Part shown: one piece after another, positions 59,016 through 64,000 of the stretch
Numbering within the stretch: the first letter of the stretch is position 1
Layout of the letters: each line of letters opens with the position of its first letter
Assembly (NCBI GenBank): GCA_947307225.1
Contig: CAMZIL010000001.1
Location: forward strand, 124,001 to 188,000
Origin: an uncultured Candidatus Saccharibacteria bacterium
GTDB lineage: Bacteria; Patescibacteriota; Saccharimonadia; Saccharimonadales; Saccharimonadaceae
Direction of reading: 5' to 3'
DNA: 64,000 nucleotides
The notes under the pieces: generated by a model
Database searches by the model: none
What the model saw: only the letters and a program-made list of their open reading frames with translations
What the model was told of the DNA's origin: nothing
Translations under genes and position numbers: made by a program

Positions 59016-60277
59016 GGTCTTATTTTAGCATAACTGGGGCGAAAACTATATCTAGTGCTCCTCTTTAGAATCGCCATGACCGCAAAAATCGGGACATAAA
59101 GCAGGAAAACCAGATGATTCCCGGCCGGAATCGAGAAGCCCGACCATGGTATGGCGGCTATCGTATTAATAATATGAATCTGGAACGATAAAAGTAGGCT
59201 CGCGAGAGGCACGAACAAGGCGAGCCGTGTTATCCCCAAAAGAAAAGTCAACAACATTACGTATGGAACTGCAGGAGTCACGAGCAAATTTGCAACGAGC
59301 GCCAGGAGCGGAACTTCGCCAAAACTATATATCGTAATCGGAAGACAAAGAAGCTGCGCTGAAAAACTAACAATCAGTAGACCAGCAACATAGCCTGGTT
59401 TGTTATCGCCATAAAAGAACTTTGTAATTGTTGGCGACAGAAATATTATCCCGCAATAGGAAGAAAACGATAGCTGCCAGGCTAGATTAGAAATATAACT
59501 AGGGTCTATTAGTAGCAAAATAGCTGCAACGTATAGCACTAGCCGTAACGGATGAAAACGCCGCCCATAGTACCAAGCCCAAAGCGCCAAAAATGTCATC
59601 AAGCCAGCGCGAGCCATGCTCGGGCTAAAACCAGTGACACTGACGTATGCGACAAGCATGATTGTAGATCCAATAAAAATCGCAAAGCGCGATATTTTCT
59701 TAAACATCTTTTTTGCCAAGCCAACAATCGTCGACAAATGATACCCAGATGCGACGACGACGTGAGCCAGCCCCACCAGGCGGAGCTTCCGTTTTTGCTC
59801 CTCCGATAGTAATGTCTTCTGCCCAGTTAAATAGCTGAGGGCCAAGCCGCTTTGTTCGTTGTCATCGAGTGACTCTTGGACGTTCTTCGTAAATATATCG
59901 CGCACTTTTAAGGCATAGTCCGGGATAATTGGGCGCGAAATCGATATAACAGCAGGACGATACATGAAAGCGGCATAGTTCCCAAAGCCTTCCTGGACGA
60001 CGCCGCGAACAGTGAGTTTATCCGAGCGCTCCAGTTTATAATCCTTTTCCAGCATCACGAATATTGCGCCCTGCTCAGCCTTGAGCTGAACGCGACAGTC
60101 GTCTTTCTTAAATTCGACGTCATTTGAAACAATGCCCTCAATAGTGGCGGTTTTATCAAAATAAGCAGTAAAGTCATTTTTCGCCGGAATTAGCGCAGCT
60201 ACCGCGGCATTAATAATAATTGCAATGCAGATTAAGAGCGGAATGATGGACGGATGGGGACGACGAGGTCAAATCAT
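59012..60277 (-). CDS. comEC: ComEC/Rec2 DNA-uptake channel core, with in-frame TGA at codon 3
   Basis: The coding frame runs from ATG 60277 to 59012 (about 420 residues) but codon 3 is TGA (60271-60269). The sequence after it is clearly coding: a basic segment RRPHPS and a membrane helix (IIPLLICIAIIINAAVAALI), then an OB-like DUF4131 region. The Competence domain follows with LSYLTGQKTLLSEEQKRKLRLVGLAHVVVASGYHLS, MARAGLMTFLALWAWYYGRR, and LALVANLLVTPAVPYVM. The only usual start after the TGA is GTG 60058 (next to an ATG), which would remove the first helix. There is no C-terminal metallo-beta-lactamase domain, a common CPR form. ComEC carries single-stranded DNA across the membrane. TATAAT lies 6 nt before ATG 60277, supporting it as the original start. 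Confidence 0.78.
59022..59027 (-). promoter_or_regulatory. Internal -10 box (TAAAAT) for tsaE
   Basis: Minus-strand TATGC-TAAAAT (59027-59022) inside the comEC end, 6 nt from the tsaE ATG. Confidence 0.45.
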
Positions 60278-60283
60278 ATGATG

Positions 60284-60289
60284 ATTATA
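60284..60289 (-). promoter_or_regulatory. comEC -10 box (TATAAT)
   Basis: Minus-strand TATAAT (60289-60284), 6 nt from ATG 60277. Confidence 0.6.
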
Positions 60290-60342
60290 TAGCGGGCTGC
60301 GTTTTATAAAAGCACAAGGACGTTCATGCGGCCTTCATGTGC

Positions 60343-60348
60343 TAAAAT
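60343..60348 (+). promoter_or_regulatory. -10 box (TAAAAT) for the LtaS-like gene
   Basis: TGC-TAAAAT, 7 nt before the ATG at 60356; extended -10 form, no Shine-Dalgarno site. Confidence 0.5.
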
Positions 60349-60355
60349 TAGATAA

Positions 60356-62263
60356 ATGGAGAAATTTTGGAGAGCATTAAATCCCGTGCGTTGGAACAAA
60401 CGGGCACAGTATATCGGTACTTCACTTGTATTTTTAGCAGTGTCTTCACTGATTCTTACTTGGTTTTTGGAATATAGATATTTTATCAACGACTTCTTCC
60501 GCGTTTGGAGCTTCGTGTTCGGCAGCCCGATCGCCTTCCTTTTCAACTCATTCATTATTTGGCTAATCCTTGTTGCTATTTGGGCAGTCTGCGGTCGCCC
60601 GGTTTTAACGGTCGGCGTTAGCTTTGCGGCTCTCGCAATTCTAACTTTCATTCATATTGCTAAATATAACTCGCGCGGCTATCCTCTGCTCCCAGAAGAT
60701 TTCCAGCTCGCGAGCGAGGCATCGTCTCTGACAAAGTTCGTCAATATGGGCGCAATCGTCAGATTAATAATCGCAATTATTGTTGTCGAGTTATTATTGG
60801 CCGCATTTGCATACTATCGCGGCAAGCAACTACATCTGTGCTACCGCGGCGACAAAAAGCAAAATATTTTCTTTCGCCATTTGGCGATTCAACGTGTCAT
60901 TATCCTTGCTCTAGCCTTGGTCTCCTTCATGGGCTCAACCTATTTTGTACGCCACAATACTGGCGCGCGTTACGAAGACACTTTCCTTGGCACGCATTTT
61001 ACCGCCTGGAACCAAAACCGCAACTATGATGATAATGGTTTCGTACTCGGATTCCTTTACAACTTCCAAAAACTTGGCCTAGACGCGCCGGGAGGATATA
61101 GCGAGGAGCGCATCGCGAACGTCAAGGAACAATACGGAATTGTTGCGAAAGCAGAAAATGCGAAACGCAAAAATCCGGCTGACGAAAATGTGAGCGTTGT
61201 TATTATTCTTAACGAATCTTTCTTTGATCCGAGCGTGGAATTCCAAGGTAAGAAATTCAGCGATTATTACAAAATCGAGGGCGGCGATGTGTTGCCAGAA
61301 CTACACAAGATTCAGAAGAAATCCGCGAGTGGGTTGATGTATTCGCTCGATTACGGCGGCGGTACGGCAAATATTGAGTTTGAGACATTCACGAGCATGA
61401 CAAATTTCTGGACGGACACCGTTCCGTACACTGCCCTAATTCCAAAGGCGGGCCAAATTCCTTCCGTGGCACAAATGCTTAAGAAGAAGAACTATAATAC
61501 TACCGCGATTCATCCATTTAACGGCGGTATGTACAAGCGCAACATTGCGCTCGCAAACGAAGGTTTTGATACCTTCATCACCGAAATTGAGATGGACTAC
61601 AAAGAGCATGAAGGTGATTCCGAATATATTAATGACCATTCCGCCTACCAGCAAACACTAAACGCTCTTACTGGTTCCGACGAAAACCAAGTGATTGGTT
61701 TGATCACGATGCAGAACCATACGCCATACAATGAATCGACTTATGAAACGCATGATTTCAAAGTTACCGGATCGCAAGATATTGACGATACTCGCATGCA
61801 GTCAATCGAAACCTATTTACAGACTCTGCATAATTCGGATAAATACCTCGGCGAGTTTATCAGCGAACTCGAGAAGCTCGACAAAAAAGTTGTAGTTCTC
61901 TACTACGGCGACCACTCAGCTGGCGTGTTCGATATCACTAATGACAGCCCTGATAAAGAAGTCCGCGATTTGTCACGCGTAACGCCATACTTTATTTGGA
62001 CAAACTATAATTCCGGCATCAAGGCTGGGTCGAAGCTCCCAACCACCACGCCAAACTGCATGATGAACACCATGCTGAATAGGCTACGTTGGCAAAAAGA
62101 CACGTTCTATTACTTAGTCGATGCTGTCTGCAACGAACAGCCGATTCTAACGCAAAACTACCTCGAAGGTCGCGATTTCGAGATGACAAAAACCTTGCAA
62201 GATTATCAGCTACTTACATACGATATTCTCGGCGGCGAGAAATACTGGATCAAGAATAAATAA
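60356..62263 (+). CDS. LtaS-like phosphoglycerol transferase (sulfatase fold)
   Basis: A 635-residue membrane enzyme with five N-terminal helices (about 20-200) and an external alkaline-phosphatase-like domain (about 270-600). Motifs: VVIILNESFFDP (metal Glu), GGGTANIEFETFTSM (nucleophile Thr), HPFNGGMYKRN, MQNHTPY and YYGDHSAG (metal Asp/His). This is the lipoteichoic acid synthase/phosphoglycerol transferase family, which adds glycerol-phosphate to lipids or glycans. It is convergent with metG with no spacer (stop codons at 62261-62263 and 62264-62266). The product polymer is not known. Confidence 0.88.
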   Translation: MEKFWRALNPVRWNKRAQYIGTSLVFLAVSSLILTWFLEYRYFINDFFRVWSFVFGSPIAFLFNSFIIWLILVAIWAVCGRPVLTVGVSFAALAILTFIHIAKYNSRGYPLLPEDFQLASEASSLTKFVNMGAIVRLIIAIIVVELLLAAFAYYRGKQLHLCYRGDKKQNIFFRHLAIQRVIILALALVSFMGSTYFVRHNTGARYEDTFLGTHFTAWNQNRNYDDNGFVLGFLYNFQKLGLDAPGGYSEERIANVKEQYGIVAKAENAKRKNPADENVSVVIILNESFFDPSVEFQGKKFSDYYKIEGGDVLPELHKIQKKSASGLMYSLDYGGGTANIEFETFTSMTNFWTDTVPYTALIPKAGQIPSVAQMLKKKNYNTTAIHPFNGGMYKRNIALANEGFDTFITEIEMDYKEHEGDSEYINDHSAYQQTLNALTGSDENQVIGLITMQNHTPYNESTYETHDFKVTGSQDIDDTRMQSIETYLQTLHNSDKYLGEFISELEKLDKKVVVLYYGDHSAGVFDITNDSPDKEVRDLSRVTPYFIWTNYNSGIKAGSKLPTTTPNCMMNTMLNRLRWQKDTFYYLVDAVCNEQPILTQNYLEGRDFEMTKTLQDYQLLTYDILGGEKYWIKNK

Positions 62264-63673
62264 TTAAGCCTTTGGGAAAAGTGGCGTTTCTGGCGGAGTG
62301 ATTTGCTCTGTCTCGAAAATCCCAGCAATCTTTGCTGCGGTTTCTGGAAGGAAGATTGCGAGACGCTCATTGATGTTTAGCAAATCCTGAACCAAGCTGA
62401 CAAGAGCGTCTTTAGCCTTTTCTGGCTCGGTCTTTGCTAGAGCCCATGGCTTCTCTTCATCAATACGCTTATTGAGATTTTGAATCTGCGCCCAAACAAT
62501 GTCGAAGGCAAAATTGAATTCATACTTGCTCATACGGCCATCAAAGTCGGCGTCAGCTTTTAGCTCTCCCTTCGTGCCGGCAACTTCATTTTTCTTGCAG
62601 AGCGTAGCGAGGCGTTGGACTAAGTTACCTAAATCGTTTGCGAGCTCATTGTATGAAGCTTCGTATTTATCCCAGGTAAAATCAGAGTCTTCAGTCGTAG
62701 ATGCATGACGTAGGAAATAGTAACGGAATGGCATGATGCCATGTTTTGACAAAATATCGACTGGATCAATGACGTTACCAATGGACTTCGACATCTTTTC
62801 GCCATTTACGGTAATGAAGCCGTGTGCAAGAAGATTTTTCGGAAGCGGCAAACCAAGTCCTAGAAGCATTGCTGGCCAAATACCGGCATGAAAACGAAGA
62901 ATGTCCTTACCGACAATTTGCGTATCTGCTGGCCAATCAGCAGAAATATCCTTCTCTGGGTAGCCAAGTACAGTGATGTAATTCGATAGCGCATCAATCC
63001 AGACATACATAACCTGAGACTCATCACCAGGAACCGGAATGCCCCATTCAACCTGCTCTTTTGGACGGGAAATCGAAACATCCGGCATATCTTTCAAGAG
63101 ATTCAAAAACTCTTTCTTGCGGAAGGTCGGTGTGATTTTCATCACATCGTTTTCGATGGCGTCACGAATTTGATCTTTGAAATCAGCAATACGTAGATAA
63201 TAGTTTTCTTCGCTAAGCTTGATGTATGGCTTTTTGTGGTCTGGGCAAATGCCATCGTTTTCCGCGTGTTCTTTGTCGGTTACGAAGCCCTCGCAACCTT
63301 CGCAATACCATCCTTCGTATTTGTCTTTATAAATATGATCGGAAAGTTTTTCCCAGATTGCCTGGCAACGGCGCTCGTGATCAGCATCAGTCGTGCGGAC
63401 AAAATCCGTGTATTCAACGCCGAGCGAATGGATGAAATCCTGGAACTTTTTTGAGTTATTATCGACAAAATCCCGAATTGGGATATTTAGTTCAGCGGCT
63501 TTTTTGAAAATTTTACTGCCATGCTCATCGGTGCCAGCCTGAAGACGAACTTCTTTTCCCTGAAGCATCATATAGCGCCGCAGCACGTCCGCAAGTAAAT
63601 AATCCATCGCATGGCCAAGGTGCGGATTACCATTGACGTACGGGATAGCTGTGGTGATATATGTTTTTTCCAT
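62264..63673 (-). CDS. metG: Methionyl-tRNA synthetase
   Basis: A 469-residue class I aminoacyl-tRNA synthetase that charges tRNA-Met. The N-terminus ITTAIPYVNGNPHLGHAM holds the HIGH-type motif, with YCEGCEGFVTDKEH in the connective-peptide region (its second Cys pair is reduced to GICPDH). Then come WIDALSNYITVLGY and the KMSKS loop NGEKMSKSIGN, followed by the helical anticodon-binding domain. It is a short form without the C-terminal EMAP-like domain. ATG at 63673 lies 7 nt from a minus-strand TATAAT. Confidence 0.96.
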   Translation of the reverse strand: MEKTYITTAIPYVNGNPHLGHAMDYLLADVLRRYMMLQGKEVRLQAGTDEHGSKIFKKAAELNIPIRDFVDNNSKKFQDFIHSLGVEYTDFVRTTDADHERRCQAIWEKLSDHIYKDKYEGWYCEGCEGFVTDKEHAENDGICPDHKKPYIKLSEENYYLRIADFKDQIRDAIENDVMKITPTFRKKEFLNLLKDMPDVSISRPKEQVEWGIPVPGDESQVMYVWIDALSNYITVLGYPEKDISADWPADTQIVGKDILRFHAGIWPAMLLGLGLPLPKNLLAHGFITVNGEKMSKSIGNVIDPVDILSKHGIMPFRYYFLRHASTTEDSDFTWDKYEASYNELANDLGNLVQRLATLCKKNEVAGTKGELKADADFDGRMSKYEFNFAFDIVWAQIQNLNKRIDEEKPWALAKTEPEKAKDALVSLVQDLLNINERLAIFLPETAAKIAGIFETEQITPPETPLFPKA

Positions 63674-63680
63674 AGAAAAA

Positions 63681-63686
63681 ATTATA
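63681..63686 (-). promoter_or_regulatory. metG -10 box (TATAAT), leaderless
   Basis: Minus-strand TATAAT (63686-63681), 7 nt from the ATG at 63673. Confidence 0.6.
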
Positions 63687-63711
63687 ACATCATATCTGTT
63701 ATTCCGCTAGA

Positions 63712-64000
63712 TTAGTCGCGATACTGAATTCGCGTCATGAGCGCATGCGTAATCGCTGCAGCCAGCGCATCGGCGGCGTCGTCTGGCTTTACGACCTCTT
63801 TCATCTCCAGATACTGGCGAACAGCCTCTTGCATATCTTTCTTTTTTGCGCGGCCATATCCTGTCAGCGTTTGCTTGATTTGAAGCGGAGTATATTCCGC
63901 AATTGGTAAATTGTGTTGCTTTGCAACTAAAATGCACACGCCGCGCGCCTCTGCGACAGTAATGCCAGTCGTAATATTCTGATTAAAATACAGCTTTTCG
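63712..64000 (-). CDS. ruvC: Holliday junction resolvase RuvC, 5' part outside window
   Basis: The C-terminal 96 residues of RuvC, which resolves Holliday junctions as a dimer. The visible part has EKLYFNQNITTGITVAEARGVCILVAKQHNLP (shown here in pieces: EKLYFNQN, TVAEARGV), YTPLQIKQTLTGYGRAKKKDMQ and the metal-binding end DDAADALAAAITHA, all diagnostic. The frame is open to the right edge, so the start lies beyond 64000. It runs in the same direction as metG, 38 bp upstream of it. Confidence 0.92.
   Translation of the reverse strand, partial: EKLYFNQNITTGITVAEARGVCILVAKQHNLPIAEYTPLQIKQTLTGYGRAKKKDMQEAVRQYLEMKEVVKPDDAADALAAAITHALMTRIQYRD

Noticed and set aside
60269-60271. Genome-wide UGA recoding (as in Gracilibacteria) to explain the comEC TGA
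   Set aside because: TGA ends many intact genes here (for example 4219-4221, 26884-26886, and several ATGA overlaps) and conserved positions are not read through TGA elsewhere.
1-64000. CRISPR array, prophage or insertion sequence
   Set aside because: No regular spaced repeats, transposase, integrase or phage structural genes were seen in any part of the window.

Overview
The window looks like a chromosomal segment of a small-genome Patescibacteria/CPR bacterium, most probably a Candidatus Saccharibacteria (TM7) relative. This rests on gene content and gene form, not on a database search. The signs are a ComEC that stops before any metallo-beta-lactamase domain, a half-length TsaB, an L19 with an acidic tail, a phosphoketolase, a VirB6/TrbL-like giant membrane protein, type IV minor pilins and large C-terminally anchored surface proteins. 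Genes are packed with ATGA/TAATG overlaps and tiny intergenic gaps. TGA is used as a normal stop (for example at 4219-4221 and in many ATGA junctions), which argues against the UGA-recoding Gracilibacteria and Absconditabacteria. No prophage, insertion sequence or CRISPR array was seen.

Layout. 1-9.4 kb: surface and envelope genes (BspA-type LRR protein, a BcsA-like GT2 glycosyltransferase coupled to a GH5 glycoside hydrolase, a beta-helix surface protein) with small housekeeping genes between (flavodoxin, HD hydrolase). 9.3-19.7 kb: an ITPase-like gene, an EamA transporter, a TetR/MMPL exporter pair, an S51 peptidase, tRNA-Lys, a methyltransferase, an MBL-fold hydrolase and a TasA-like secreted protein. 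19.8-27.7 kb: a membrane-anchored Clp ATPase with a degenerate first ATPase domain, a probable structured RNA, dnaK under two CIRCE operators, murB and folD. 27.7-35.8 kb: a VirB6/TrbL-like protein with a membrane partner, a phosphoketolase split into two overlapping genes, an alpha/beta hydrolase and a DsbA-like oxidoreductase. 35.8-47.3 kb: an unexplained short transcript with a 23-codon ORF, then ruvA, rplS, a fused rnhB-yraN, a secreted DUF1524 nuclease, rubrerythrin, ruvB, murJ, two GT-C-type membrane proteins, ftsH, tRNA-Pro and tRNA-Leu. 47.4-56.6 kb: four minor-pilin-like genes, a 1324-residue secreted Cys-containing protein and a membrane partner. 56.7-64 kb: rny, tsaB, tsaE, comEC, an LtaS-like enzyme, metG and the 3' part of ruvC.

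How genes fit together. Minor pilins, ComEC, a membrane-anchored HNH nuclease and a DsbA-like oxidoreductase form a plausible DNA-scavenging and attachment set. BspA, beta-helix, TasA-like and giant Cys-rich proteins are the likely contact surface of an episymbiont. GT2/GH5, two GT-C enzymes, LtaS, MurJ and MurB build envelope polymers.

The strongest genome-level signal is promoter architecture. About twenty genes have a TATAAT (or TAAAAT) box 6-7 nt before the start codon, so the predicted transcription start is the start codon itself (leaderless mRNA). A second class of genes has Shine-Dalgarno leaders. The comEC leaderless start is followed by an in-frame TGA at codon 3.
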